Source: Microbacterium sp. CGR2
GTDB lineage: Bacteria; Actinomycetota; Actinomycetes; Actinomycetales; Microbacteriaceae
NCBI RefSeq assembly: GCF_003626735.1
Contig: NZ_RBHX01000001.1
Location: forward strand, 3,612,266-3,676,265
Reading direction: 5' to 3'
Length of the DNA: 64,000 nt
The notes under the pieces were generated by a model. That model made no database searches and was not told where the DNA came from. It saw only the letters and a program-made list of their open reading frames with translations. The position numbers were made by a program, and so were the translations under genes. This document shows, one piece after another, positions 27,033 through 35,344 of the stretch; positions within the stretch are counted from its first letter, which is position 1, and each line of letters starts with the position of its first letter.

Positions 27033-27704
27033 ATGACCACCAACAGCCCCACCCCACCCGATCTGCCCGACGCGGGTTCGACCGTGTCGGAGCCTGACTT
27101 CGATGGGATTGATCTGTCCGGGCTCCCCGCAGACGTCGCTGAGAAAGCGAAGAAGTTCGCGAAGCAAACGTTCCAGGCGGACCTGGCGAAGTCGCTCACC
27201 GCGGTGGCACGCCCTATCAACTGGCGCACCCTCCCACCCACCGACCTCGAGCACGAGCTTCTCGAGCTGAACGGATGGGTCGACTGGCTCCGCCACACCT
27301 ACGGCCTCCCCGCCCAAGTTGTCCCGCCGATGTGGCATCGCCACCCCGAGCTCCTCTGGGAGCTGTCCGCCCTGCGCCAGCACTGGCTGTTCTGCTTCGA
27401 CCCGCAAGCCAAAGGCAACCAGGCACTCGCCTGGCACCACGATTTCAGCGTCGCCCGCGAACGATTGCGGGACTGGGTCACGATCTCCGGCACCCGCCTG
27501 GACCGCGACCGCCCCACCCGCATCACAGTGTGGCCAGGAGGCGAAGCCGAAGACTGGACAGAACCCGACACCACCGAACGCGCCGTCGCGAAGCGCACGG
27601 ACGATTTCCTCGCGTTCGTCGAGGAGCAGGTCAAGGCCCGGATTGCGGAGCAGGACGCGACGATCCGGGAAATCGTGAAGATCGATTGGAGCGAGCAGTC
27701 ATGA
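27033..27704 (+). CDS. DUF4913-type ICE protein
   Basis: This 223-residue protein has no membrane span. Its core (residues about 75-165) contains LEHELLELNGWVDWLRHTYG, PPMWHRHPELLWELSALRQH and AWHHDFSVARERLRDW. This Trp-rich pattern is typical of DUF4913 proteins found beside integrase modules in actinobacterial elements. The stop overlaps the excisionase start by four bases. Function unknown. Confidence 0.72.
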   Translation: MTTNSPTPPDLPDAGSTVSEPDFDGIDLSGLPADVAEKAKKFAKQTFQADLAKSLTAVARPINWRTLPPTDLEHELLELNGWVDWLRHTYGLPAQVVPPMWHRHPELLWELSALRQHWLFCFDPQAKGNQALAWHHDFSVARERLRDWVTISGTRLDRDRPTRITVWPGGEAEDWTEPDTTERAVAKRTDDFLAFVEEQVKARIAEQDATIREIVKIDWSEQS

Positions 27705-27910
27705 CCGAACAGACCGGTGACGTCCTCGTTTCACCGTTGCGGGACAGCCGGGAGATCGCGGCGTTCCTGCGGGTGTCGGAATCGACGCTGTCGAGGTGGC
27801 GGGCCGAGAAGAAAGGGCCCCCGTTCATCCGGATCGGTGGGGTGACGAGGTACCGCATCGAACAGGTCGAGCACTGGCTCGCCTCCCTCGGCACCGATGA
27901 GCACGCCTGA
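27701..27910 (+). CDS. Excisionase-like HTH (MerR/Xis) protein
   Basis: The 69-residue winged-helix protein has the pattern DSREIAAFLRVSESTLSRWR, then GPPFIRIGGVTRYRIEQVEHWL. This is the excisionase/DNA-binding-domain family that sits directly before integrases. It is coupled to DUF4913 upstream and overlaps the integrase start by 14 bases, so it likely controls excision direction. Confidence 0.88.
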   Translation: MTEQTGDVLVSPLRDSREIAAFLRVSESTLSRWRAEKKGPPFIRIGGVTRYRIEQVEHWLASLGTDEHA

Positions 27911-29141
27911 ACCGACCGCGCCTCTGCCGGTGCCGCCGATCGGGGTGAAGGTCACCACCGACCTTGAACACCGTGCCTCGGGGATCCGTGCTCGTGCCCG
28001 CTGGATCGACCCCCACACCCGCAAACGGGTCACCCGCGCCCTCGTCGTCCCCGACGAGGACGCCGCGGACGAGTTCTTTCAATACCTGCAGGCCTCCGCC
28101 GAACTGGGGATCGACAAACGCATCCTGTTCTCCGACTATGTCGAGATGATCGGCGACCGGTGGCAGCGGGGCCTGGACCCGACGTCCACCGTCGACGGCT
28201 ACAAGCTCGGACTCCGCCTCCGCGTCCTCCCCGCCCTCGGGCACCTGCCACTGTCGCAGATCACGGCCGGGATGATCGATCGCACCATCGACCAGTGGGA
28301 AACCCAGCACTCGGCGTCGACCATCAAGAACACCATCGCGCCTCTCGTCCGCGTCCTCGACGAAGCCGTCCGCGACGACCTCCTGCTCAGCAACCCCGCC
28401 CGCAACCGGTCCCGACGCTCGCTCGGGAAATCGGCCCTCAACCTGAACGAGGATGACCAGTCACCGCGCCTGCACGCGCTCAAGGATCTCGCGGCCCTCA
28501 CGACGTTGGCGGATCGGTGTGGGGCGGTGCATCAGAGCTATTCCGACTTCGTGATGCTCTGCGCGCTCCTCGCGGCCCGCGGCTCCGAGATCTCCGGCCT
28601 CCAAGTCGGCGACATCGACTGGGACCAACGGATCGTCACGATCCGCCGCCAAACCTACCCAGGCGCAGGCGGGCTCGTCACCAAACGAACCAAGGGACGA
28701 GACATCCGGCACGTCCCCATCCTGCAAGCGCTCGCCCCCGTGCTTGAGCGCCTCACCGCAGACCGTGAGCCTGACGAACGGCTACTGACCGGACCCCGCG
28801 GTGGCGTGCTCACTACCGCCTCCGTGCGGGACGCGACGAAATGGGATCAGCTCGTCACCGATCTTGAACTGACGAGCCTCACCCGGCACGGCCTCCGTCA
28901 CACCGGAGCAACCTGGCTCGCCGACGCCGGCATCCCCCTCCACGTCCTCCAAGGCATCCTCGGCCACAAATCCATCGAGACCACCCGCGGCTACTTGCAC
29001 CCGGACACCAGGCACCTCACCGACGCCGCCGCCCGCGCGAACGCGTTCCTCAACGAACAAGAAAATCCCCACTCCGCGACACCGCGCCTCTCTCCCCGAG
29101 CGGGATCAATGGCCCGCGCCGAGCACCGTAGATGGACGTAG
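27897..29141 (+). CDS. int: Tyrosine site-specific integrase
   Basis: The 414-residue protein has an N-terminal arm/core-binding region (about 1-190) and a C-terminal catalytic domain. Catalytic residues are visible: Arg in LLAARGSEISGLQ, Lys in VTKRTKGRDIRHVP, His-x-x-Arg in TRHGLRHTGATWL, the second His in LQGILGHKSIE, and Tyr in TTRGYLHPDT. Everything needed for recombination is present. It is the last gene of the element. A decayed homologue lies next to tRNA-Pro at 41.8-42.1 kb. Confidence 0.94.
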   Translation: MSTPEPTAPLPVPPIGVKVTTDLEHRASGIRARARWIDPHTRKRVTRALVVPDEDAADEFFQYLQASAELGIDKRILFSDYVEMIGDRWQRGLDPTSTVDGYKLGLRLRVLPALGHLPLSQITAGMIDRTIDQWETQHSASTIKNTIAPLVRVLDEAVRDDLLLSNPARNRSRRSLGKSALNLNEDDQSPRLHALKDLAALTTLADRCGAVHQSYSDFVMLCALLAARGSEISGLQVGDIDWDQRIVTIRRQTYPGAGGLVTKRTKGRDIRHVPILQALAPVLERLTADREPDERLLTGPRGGVLTTASVRDATKWDQLVTDLELTSLTRHGLRHTGATWLADAGIPLHVLQGILGHKSIETTRGYLHPDTRHLTDAAARANAFLNEQENPHSATPRLSPRAGSMARAEHRRWT

Positions 29142-29273
29142 CAACGCCATGAATGCAAACGCCCTGTCACCCGACGCGCCCTTCGTACAGCTGATGCGCG
29201 CCGTCTCTTCCGATGCGGACATGAACTCAACGTCGAACTCGTTCGGCTGGTAGGCAGTGTCGAAACGACCCAT
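29106..29273 (-). CDS. Possible RiPP-precursor-like small ORF (tentative)
   Basis: A 55-residue frame begins MGRFDTAYQPNEFDVEF and continues with MSASEETARISCTKG. The first 30 residues have good actinobacterial codon use, and an EFDVEF segment resembles lanthipeptide leader motifs. Only one Cys is present, and the last 20 residues overlap the integrase end, so it may be a precursor cut off by integration. No strong ribosome site is seen. Could be chance. Confidence 0.25.
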   Translation of the reverse strand: MGRFDTAYQPNEFDVEFMSASEETARISCTKGASGDRAFAFMALLRPSTVLGAGH

Positions 29274-29582
29274 GTCGACGACAATGCATCATCCTCGTTG
29301 GTGCCCATGCGGCCCGCGTCGACCAGCCGGCGCGGAGGCCAACCGCGCGTTCCTGGGTGGACCCGGGCCCTATAGCGCGCGGGGTGAGCCGTCTCACAGG
29401 ACGATTCCCCGGAGCAGCGTCACGCTCAATGCAATCACTCGCCCGGAGCGAGGCGCGGTTTCAGGATCGGTCCGTTAGACAAGTGGACTCGCCTGCTGAC
29501 CCGTGCCGTCCGTCTCGCGATGGACGGGAGCGTCTCAGAGTTCGGAAATGTCCACCCCGCGGGGGATCTCATCGGAGCGGCT
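29142..29582. other. Right junction of the conjugative element
   Basis: About 440 bases between the integrase and the next plus-strand gene. Apart from the tentative minus-strand small ORF I see no gene, tRNA or clear direct repeat. The right attachment site should lie here. Confidence 0.4.
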
Positions 29583-29825
29583 ATGCGATCGGATGGAGTC
29601 ATGCCCAGTCACGCAGAGAATGCTTGGTCCGAGAACGATGAGACGGTGCTCAGGATCGTCCAGACGCTCATTGAGGTCAAGGTCGCGGTTCATGCCCTCG
29701 GCGAGAACCTCCCGGCGTCCGAGCGTGCGTTACAGCGCTGCCTCACGATTGACTCCCTCGATCAGACGATCGAGTACGCGCGTCAGCACTATCTAATCCC
29801 CAGAGGCATCGACGTCAGCATGTAG
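29583..29825 (+). CDS. Hypothetical small protein
   Basis: An 80-residue mostly helical frame (ETVLRIVQTLIEVKVAVHAL, then SERALQRCLTIDSLDQTIEY). Starts at 29520 or at an internal Met (29604) are alternatives. It converges with and overlaps the lanB end by 33 bases. No family recognised; the codon pattern is plausible but not decisive. Confidence 0.4.
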   Translation: MRSDGVMPSHAENAWSENDETVLRIVQTLIEVKVAVHALGENLPASERALQRCLTIDSLDQTIEYARQHYLIPRGIDVSM

Positions 29826-32513
29826 GGCAGAGCAGTCGTCGCGTGAGAGGAAAGCGCGCCGACTCCGCCGCGCTGCGTCGATCGGATGGATGGCCCGATG
29901 CGCCGTCGTCTCGTGTTCCCCAATGCAACCTGCTCGGTTAAGCGAGAGGTGGCCCAGCGACTCGAGGACTTGGTCGGAGAGCGGTCCACGAGCGGCGGCA
30001 AACCTGGTGATCGCGCTCCGGAGGTCCGCGACGGGCTCCTGGAGTCTAGTGTCAAGCAGCTCGAGCAGCGAGCATTCGCCATCCCAGCGCTTAGCGAGGG
30101 TGCTGAGTCGAGAGCGGAACGTCTTGAGCCTGGCGCGCTCGCCGTCGCTCGGTTCACCGAGGTCCCGTCTTCGTTCACTCAACCGCTGGTATTCCCAGAG
30201 GAGAGCGGCATGGCAGAGCATGTCGCCTTCTGAGTCGTGGTGGAGGCCCGGCAGCGTGGCGGTTGCGAGGGCGAGACGAGCGTCCGCCCCGAAAACGCTG
30301 AAGAGTTCTTCCGCACCCCGGTCGGCCACCTCGTATCGCTGTAGTTCGGGGTAGTACGGCTCGATCACGAACCGGCGGACGATCGGAACTTCGTCTGCGA
30401 TTTCCGCGCCCAGCTCGTAGAGTTCCTGTGCTGCGTCTGCTGACCGCTGCCTACGACACCTCACTCGCAGGTGGCTGTCCGGGTCTTTGTAGCGCAGGAA
30501 GAATGCCGGGCTGTCGGCAGCCCATTTCTCGCTGAACCACGTGCCCAGACGACCGCGGAGTAGGGAGTTGTGAGCAGTCGACGGTGCATAAAGCTTCAAC
30601 GTGGCCCATCCAGGCGCTGCCTGCGTCTTCGCCGATGCAGGTGAACCTGGAGTGGATCGGACTGCGGGTTGGGCAGTGCTCTCCGCTCGGATGGCAGGTA
30701 TGTGAGTGAGAACGATCTCGCTCACATACCGTCGCGAACCCGCGTCGCGCGCCAGCGGGTGAACGCCGTCAACGAAGGCCTCCGAAAGGGCCAGGCTCGA
30801 GCGCCGGGCAAGGCTCGCGAGATAGCTGCGCCCTGCAGATGATCTGGAGTCGACGACCACCTTGCGATCGCCATCTTGGACTGTGAGATAGCGCGGCAGT
30901 CCGTTCAGCCGTCCCCATTCAGTGAAGTCATCGGAGGTGCGAACTGACTTCGGAACTCGCCACTGCGCCGCGGCGACGATGTCCTCTCCGAAGCGAACAC
31001 GCGGCATCGATGACTGGTTGGTGGCCGCTACGCCCCAATCGAAGGCGGAAACCTGTCGGACGTGTTGCTGATGCAGGGCGGCGAGAAATTCGTATGCCGG
31101 GTGGAGAAGCGCAGGATTGTAAGCAGAGAAGTGAAGAGGAAGCACGCGCTCTCCGCTTCGTCCATCGACCGCCCTCAAATGCACACCATCGAATTCGACG
31201 AGAAGGTCCGCGAGTTCGATCTGACGTGCGCCGCCCCCTGCCCCGACGACGATCTCGCGAGAGAGTTCTCGGGGGCGTGCGACGAGATCCAGGTGCTCGC
31301 CGAGCTGTGGAACCACCGAAAGGTCTGCGACCCTGTGACCCAGTCGCTTCCACCAACGTTCGATGGCCTGGCCAGCTGTGACTGTGCTTGAATCCTGCCC
31401 GAGCATGAGTCGAGCACTTGTGGTCCTCGCTTGGCGGAACGCGGTAGCCGGTAGGTACCAAAGGGGGCGCCCGTCGGAGTCCTCAAGCGGTTCGAGTACA
31501 ACATCGAGCGGCATTGTCGCCTCGGTGCCATCCCATTCCGAAGCTGCACGAAACCGGTCGATCCATTCCCTGGTGAGGTGCGCTTCGCCATTGACCGCGG
31601 TCGCGGAGAACCTCGCTAGCTCCGCGACGAGTTCGCGTTCTGAGGTCTGGAGGTGGCGAGCACGGAAGGCCGCATCGTAGGCACCGATGCCGCGTGGGGC
31701 GACCACCTCACGTAGGGGTATCAGTTCGTCAGGGCCGAAACGCTCGACGAACCGGTCGGTGTAGGCGCCCAGTGCCTTCTGGTCGCCTGTCGCAGACCTG
31801 TAGTCGAGCGCCTCGATGAGCCCCGAAGCCCGGTCGGCCATCTGCCAGGAAAGCCGCAGCGGGACCGTATGAACCAAGGAAGGCACCGGGCTGGTGGGAA
31901 CGATCTGCGTGGCGTTCCGTGCATCCACCAGGAACCCCTGGTCGCAGAGGTCGTCTACAGCGGCACGCACCCGCTCAGAGCTCGACGATGGAAACAAGCC
32001 GACAAGATGGGAGACCAGGTCTGCGACACTCCTCGGCGAAGAGGCGTGCCGTGCGACTTCTTCGATCACGCGTGTCCTCGGCACGCTCACGCTCTCCCTT
32101 GCCGATCGTCCCGCGGTAGACACCGTCTTCTCGACCCAGATCCGTTCCGCGCTTTCCAGAGCGAAAGGGGACCAGCGGAGCATAGGAACCAACTGCTCAC
32201 CCACCACCGGTGCGCGTCGCAGCGGAGGCGCAGTGACAAGCTGAGTTGGCTCATCGGTGACCCTCCCTGCGTCGACGCCGGAGGCTTCCCCCAAAGGGGT
32301 CGCTCGCGAGATCGAACGTGCGAGCCACATTCGCACGGCGCGTATCTGAGCGGGATCTGGCTTCTCCGGCACTTCGACACCAACGCTGTCAGCCACGCGA
32401 CTGAACCACGGCTCCTGGGCCAACGAAAGCATGGTCTCTTCGGAAGTCCAGACAGAAGGAAGATCAGCCACACTGCCGGCAGCCCTACGCATCAGGAAGA
32501 CGTCATGGATCAC
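29793..32513 (-). CDS. lanB: Class I lanthipeptide dehydratase (LanB)
   Basis: The 906-residue protein has both LanB parts. The large N-terminal glutamylation domain (about 1-600) opens with FLMRRAAGSV and has SISRATPLGEASGVDAG near 70-86. The C-terminal elimination domain (about 640-890) has WATLKLYAPSTAHNSLL, FFLRYKDPDSHLRVR and VIEPYYPELQRYE. It uses glutamyl-tRNA to dehydrate Ser/Thr of the precursor. It is slightly shorter than the roughly 1000 residues of NisB. Its start overlaps the lanC-part stop by four bases. Confidence 0.92.
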   Translation of the reverse strand: MIHDVFLMRRAAGSVADLPSVWTSEETMLSLAQEPWFSRVADSVGVEVPEKPDPAQIRAVRMWLARSISRATPLGEASGVDAGRVTDEPTQLVTAPPLRRAPVVGEQLVPMLRWSPFALESAERIWVEKTVSTAGRSARESVSVPRTRVIEEVARHASSPRSVADLVSHLVGLFPSSSSERVRAAVDDLCDQGFLVDARNATQIVPTSPVPSLVHTVPLRLSWQMADRASGLIEALDYRSATGDQKALGAYTDRFVERFGPDELIPLREVVAPRGIGAYDAAFRARHLQTSERELVAELARFSATAVNGEAHLTREWIDRFRAASEWDGTEATMPLDVVLEPLEDSDGRPLWYLPATAFRQARTTSARLMLGQDSSTVTAGQAIERWWKRLGHRVADLSVVPQLGEHLDLVARPRELSREIVVGAGGGARQIELADLLVEFDGVHLRAVDGRSGERVLPLHFSAYNPALLHPAYEFLAALHQQHVRQVSAFDWGVAATNQSSMPRVRFGEDIVAAAQWRVPKSVRTSDDFTEWGRLNGLPRYLTVQDGDRKVVVDSRSSAGRSYLASLARRSSLALSEAFVDGVHPLARDAGSRRYVSEIVLTHIPAIRAESTAQPAVRSTPGSPASAKTQAAPGWATLKLYAPSTAHNSLLRGRLGTWFSEKWAADSPAFFLRYKDPDSHLRVRCRRQRSADAAQELYELGAEIADEVPIVRRFVIEPYYPELQRYEVADRGAEELFSVFGADARLALATATLPGLHHDSEGDMLCHAALLWEYQRLSERRRDLGEPSDGERARLKTFRSRLSTLAKRWDGECSLLELLDTRLQEPVADLRSAITRFAAARGPLSDQVLESLGHLSLNRAGCIGEHETTAHRAIHPIDAARRSRRAFLSRDDCSALHADVDASGD

Positions 32514-33202
32514 GCGACACTCCTACCCGGGACACCAAGCAGCAGCTCCACGAGACGTTGCGCCTGAGCGCTGTTTGAAAGACACAGAGCTACCAGCGCG
32601 CCGGTGACACCTGAGGCCAGCTCGATGTTCGTGTCGGGCTTGACCTCGAATTGTTCGACCTCAACCATGAGCCTGGTCGTCAGCGACCGGAACATGGCGT
32701 CGGCATCGGCGTTATCCATGTGGTTGGCGAACGCACCTGCCATTGCCACGGAGCCACCGAGCCCGTGACAGAGCGAGAGTGGGTCCTTCTCAGGCGTACC
32801 CGCATCCATCCCGTACCGAAACAGATCCCAGGCCAATTTGAGCAGTTCGGTGTCATCCGTCTCGATCGCGGTGCGGAGAACTGCAATCGAAACACCTGCA
32901 TGTCCGGCGCACCAACTCGAGGGCACCCATTTCAACGGACCACCGCTGGTCTGATAGCTCAACTCAACGATCCGTCGAGCCGCCTGCGGAAGCGCTGGGT
33001 CGGCTGGGGCCAGGGACGCCAGAGCGGAAAGGGTGCCGGCCAGACCGTGCGCGTAGCTAAGCGGCCGCATGTCCTGAGGCGGCTCAATCGTCAACCGCTC
33101 GAGACCGTTCGTCAAAGTCAATCGCAGTGTTTCAGCGACGGAAACAGAAGGTGGAAGCTCCTCAGTGATGCATGAGATGAGCGATACCCGGCAGGCCTGC
33201 AA
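32510..33202 (-). CDS. lanC: LanC-like cyclase, C-terminal half (split by frameshift)
   Basis: About 225 residues hold the second half of a LanC alpha/alpha barrel. It has Gly-rich helical repeats (LSYAHGLAGTLSALASL) and the zinc ligands in SSWCAGHAGVS and LSLCHGLGGS. No ATG or GTG suits this frame near its beginning (a TTG at 33202 is the only upstream candidate). The N-terminal half lies in another frame at 33162-33602. The two together match a full cyclase of about 370 residues. Either a real inactivating frameshift, a read error, or recoding. Confidence 0.75.
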   Translation of the reverse strand: MQACRVSLISCITEELPPSVSVAETLRLTLTNGLERLTIEPPQDMRPLSYAHGLAGTLSALASLAPADPALPQAARRIVELSYQTSGGPLKWVPSSWCAGHAGVSIAVLRTAIETDDTELLKLAWDLFRYGMDAGTPEKDPLSLCHGLGGSVAMAGAFANHMDNADADAMFRSLTTRLMVEVEQFEVKPDTNIELASGVTGALVALCLSNSAQAQRLVELLLGVPGRSVA

Positions 33203-33602
33203 CCCAGTCGGCCGGGAGGCTCCTATCCCATCCTTCTAGCGACGTAGTGCGAGCACGAGCGACTGATTCAAGTCCGGCCGCACTTGGTGCGACAGCGCTC
33301 ACGATTCGAGCGGCGATGAGGAGCCCCGAGGACCCAATGAAAAGACCCGGACCTCGCACGGGGATCTCCCTGCCCTTCTCGAGGCCAGCCCGCAACAGAG
33401 TTGAAGCGACATCCGCATCCGCCGTGACCACGGCATGCATGCACGCAAGGCCGGGGAGACCACGACCAAGCGTGACTGGTTCGTAAGACCCGCCTTCGCG
33501 AGAAGAAGTAGCCACCAGCATTTGCAAGGCGTCACCGGCATCGCTCAGATCCACCGTCTTCGCTCGCGCAACATCGGCTGCGCTCGAGTCAACGAGCCTC
33601 AT
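33162..33602 (-). CDS. lanC: LanC-like cyclase, N-terminal half (split by frameshift)
   Basis: This 146-residue frame starts at an ATG with GAGGAAG upstream and encodes the first barrel repeats (TLGRGLPGLACMHAVV, GLFIGSSGLLIAARIV, DWVAGLPGIAHLMHH) before stopping. It lacks the zinc ligands. Its stop falls where the C-terminal half becomes readable one frame away, which places the shift around 33160-33200. It is read just after the lanA attenuator. Confidence 0.75.
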   Translation of the reverse strand: MRLVDSSAADVARAKTVDLSDAGDALQMLVATSSREGGSYEPVTLGRGLPGLACMHAVVTADADVASTLLRAGLEKGREIPVRGPGLFIGSSGLLIAARIVSAVAPSAAGLESVARARTTSLEGWDRSLPADWVAGLPGIAHLMHH

Positions 33603-33660
33603 GCGATCAACTTCCTCGTCGCTCCTTACGATCTGCGCTGGCCCATTCAGCGTGAAGAAG

Positions 33661-33706
33661 CGCCCAGCCGGTCGTGCCCCAGATGCGAGCGGCGACCGGC
33701 TGGGCG
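33661..33706 (-). terminator. Attenuator between lanA and lanC
   Basis: CGCCCAGCCGGTCG (33661-33674) and CGACCGGCTGGGCG (33693-33706) form a perfect 14-bp stem with an 18-base loop. On the minus strand it begins eight bases after the lanA stop and is followed by CTTCTTC. This placement favours precursor over enzyme expression. Confidence 0.85.
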
Positions 33707-33713
33707 CTTGTGG

Positions 33714-33881
33714 TTACGCGCACGAAGGGCGCGTAACGCCGCAGAAGATCGTCGGCAACGTGATACCTGTGCTCGCCTGTGGGCGAAGGTCATCCTCGGT
33801 CATCGAGGCGACGTCGAAATCGAACGAGAATTCGTCGACGGCCACCTCTTCGTGCTCAAGAACAGCAGAACCGGTGTTCAT
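33714..33881 (-). CDS. lanA: Class I lanthipeptide precursor (LanA)
   Basis: The 55-residue peptide has an acidic leader with the LanB-recognition-like motif FSFDFDV (residues 18-24) and a leader end DDLRPQ. The core begins ASTGITLP after Gln35 and finishes with RPSCA. The 20-residue core has six Ser/Thr and two Cys (core positions 12 and 19), enough for up to two thioether rings. The DLRPQ end resembles the DLNPQ that precedes the cut in epilancin 15X. AGGAGGTG precedes the ATG. No LanP protease or LanT exporter was seen beside it. Confidence 0.88.
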   Translation of the reverse strand: MNTGSAVLEHEEVAVDEFSFDFDVASMTEDDLRPQASTGITLPTIFCGVTRPSCA

Positions 33882-33916
33882 TTTTCACCTCCTCTCCGAA
33901 CAGGTTTGGCAGGGTA

Positions 33917-33957
33917 TGCCCATAACATAACCGTTACGACCAGGCGTGTAAAGTAAT
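33917..33957 (-). promoter_or_regulatory. lanA promoter, twin of the sdpC promoter
   Basis: On the minus strand: -35 TTTACA (33947-33952), 17-base spacer, -10 TATGTT (33924-33929). TAACGGTTA, an imperfect palindrome, sits across the spacer and the -10 box. The 41 bases match the sdpC promoter at 38303-38343 at 36 positions. Confidence 0.85.
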
Positions 33958-34007
33958 GGACGGCGTCGTCTTAAACGGTGGGGCGCCTTCCGTTCGGGCG
34001 GTCGGCG

Positions 34008-34811
34008 TCAGTGTCCTCTCGCGATGTCGCGCAGGCTCAGCCCGCCCGCTGCGCGCGCGCCCAGCGCCCCTCCCCCACTCACGTCGAGTGTTGTGCCAGT
34101 CGTTCGTGCTGACGCCTCTGAGAGCAGGAAGGCCACGGCATCAGCAACTGCACGGGACTCTGCAACGCCACCGAGGACGGAGAACGAGGAAAGGTGTTGC
34201 TGCACCTCCGTCAACTGGAACGCGGGGTGGCCGTTGTCAGTAAAACCGGGAACGACGGTGTTGATGCGAATGCCACGCTCGGCGAGAGCGGGGGCAGCAT
34301 GCCGCGCGAACGCCTCGATCGCGGTCTTGCTCATCGCATAGACGATGTCGCTGGGGCTGGCGAAGTGCGCGGCCACTGACGAGACATTCACGATGCTCGA
34401 ACCCTCCCCCATCCTCTCTGACAGTCGCTGGCCGAGGAAGAACGGGGCACGCACGTTGACGGCGAAGTACTCGTCGAAGTCTTCCGGTCGGGCTTTTCGC
34501 AGGCTCGGGCCCAACATGAGCGCGGCATTGTTGACGAGTCCAGCCAGACGCACAGAGCGGTGCTCGGAAAGCGCCGTCGACACGGACGCGATGATCTCTT
34601 CGATACCTTCGACGCTCCGGAGATCGCTCCGCACCACATCGAGCACCGAAGGCCCGAGCTCACGCTGGACGCGAATCGCCCGAGAGACGTCGGCCACATG
34701 ATGAAGGACAAGCTTGTAACCGTCGGTTGCAAGCCTGCGCGCGATCGCCGTCCCGATGCCTCCCGTGCCCCCGGTGACCACCGCTAGCCTGCCCATGGGG
34801 TCCGCCATCAT
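34008..34811 (-). CDS. Short-chain dehydrogenase/reductase of the signalling cassette
   Basis: This 267-residue SDR has the NAD(P) motif VVTGGTGGIGTAIA near residue 11, NNAA near 88 and the catalytic Ser-Tyr-Lys set (IVNVSSVAAHF, then IVYAMSKTAIEAF). The ATG overlaps the receptor-like gene's stop (ATGA). Two roles fit: reduction of a butenolide/butyrolactone precursor made by the AvrD protein, like the reductases of gamma-butyrolactone pathways, or lanthipeptide tailoring like ElxO. The coupling to avrD favours the first. Confidence 0.88.
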   Translation of the reverse strand: MMADPMGRLAVVTGGTGGIGTAIARRLATDGYKLVLHHVADVSRAIRVQRELGPSVLDVVRSDLRSVEGIEEIIASVSTALSEHRSVRLAGLVNNAALMLGPSLRKARPEDFDEYFAVNVRAPFFLGQRLSERMGEGSSIVNVSSVAAHFASPSDIVYAMSKTAIEAFARHAAPALAERGIRINTVVPGFTDNGHPAFQLTEVQQHLSSFSVLGGVAESRAVADAVAFLLSEASARTTGTTLDVSGGGALGARAAGGLSLRDIARGH

Positions 34812-35344
34812 GCAGCCTCGAGCAGTCCGAGAATGGACGCCGCGGTTCGATTGAGGGTCTCGGATGTCTCGGCCCAACGCTGCTCATGGACGATGATGGT
34901 CAGCTGCCCGAGGGCCGCCGACACGAGAACGTCTGACGCTTCGTCGACCCGTGTCCCCTCCCGCAAAAGGCCCTGCTCCGACGCCCGCGAGAGCTGCATC
35001 CGGACGAACCCGAGCCAGGTTCGGTATGGGCTGAGTCGGCGTTCGGGGAAGAACGTCCTCGACTCGAAGGTCATGCGCACCCCTGCTCGAACGCGGAGGT
35101 CCTGCTCGATGAGCCCTCCGACGGCAGAGAACGCTGCAACGATGGATTCTAGGGGTGGGACATCATCGATCAACAGCGCTTTCTGCATGTCGTGCATCTT
35201 CGAGCGCTCATATTCGAACAGGGCGGTGGCAACCGGGTGCATCTCTTTGAACTCAGGGCTGTTGCGGGCGGCGGGCACGAGATCGACCACGGCTAACATG
35301 GCCAGCTGCTCCTGCAGAGAATCATTCGCGGTCGGCACGCTCAC
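34808..35344 (-). CDS. Gamma-butyrolactone-receptor-like ligand-binding protein lacking a clear HTH
   Basis: The 178-residue protein resembles the ligand-binding domain of ScbR/ArpA receptors. It has LRVRAGVRMTFES near residue 82, SPYRTWLGFVRMQLSRASE, and DVLVSAALGQLTIIVHEQRW. The first 55 residues do not form the TetR helix-turn-helix expected there. The start is a GTG overlapping the avrD stop, so the N-terminus is well fixed. It may bind the signal without binding DNA itself, or work with the complete TetR at 36304. Family assignment is from reading alone. Confidence 0.7.
   Translation of the reverse strand: MSVPTANDSLQEQLAMLAVVDLVPAARNSPEFKEMHPVATALFEYERSKMHDMQKALLIDDVPPLESIVAAFSAVGGLIEQDLRVRAGVRMTFESRTFFPERRLSPYRTWLGFVRMQLSRASEQGLLREGTRVDEASDVLVSAALGQLTIIVHEQRWAETSETLNRTAASILGLLEAA

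Larger units (their letters stand above)
11078..29141 (+). mobile_element. Integrative and conjugative element with T4SS-type transfer genes
   Basis: One strand carries, in order, a prim-pol gene, DUF2637-HTH, ParB-like, a T4SS module (VirB8-like, M23/lysozyme-like, two pilin-like proteins, TrbL, SCO6880, VirB4, VirD4), SSB, DUF4913, an excisionase-like HTH gene and a tyrosine integrase. This is the gene set of actinobacterial integrative conjugative elements. The ends are approximate: the left limit is the first copy of the shared motif and the right limit is the integrase stop. No relaxase was recognised. Confidence 0.85.
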
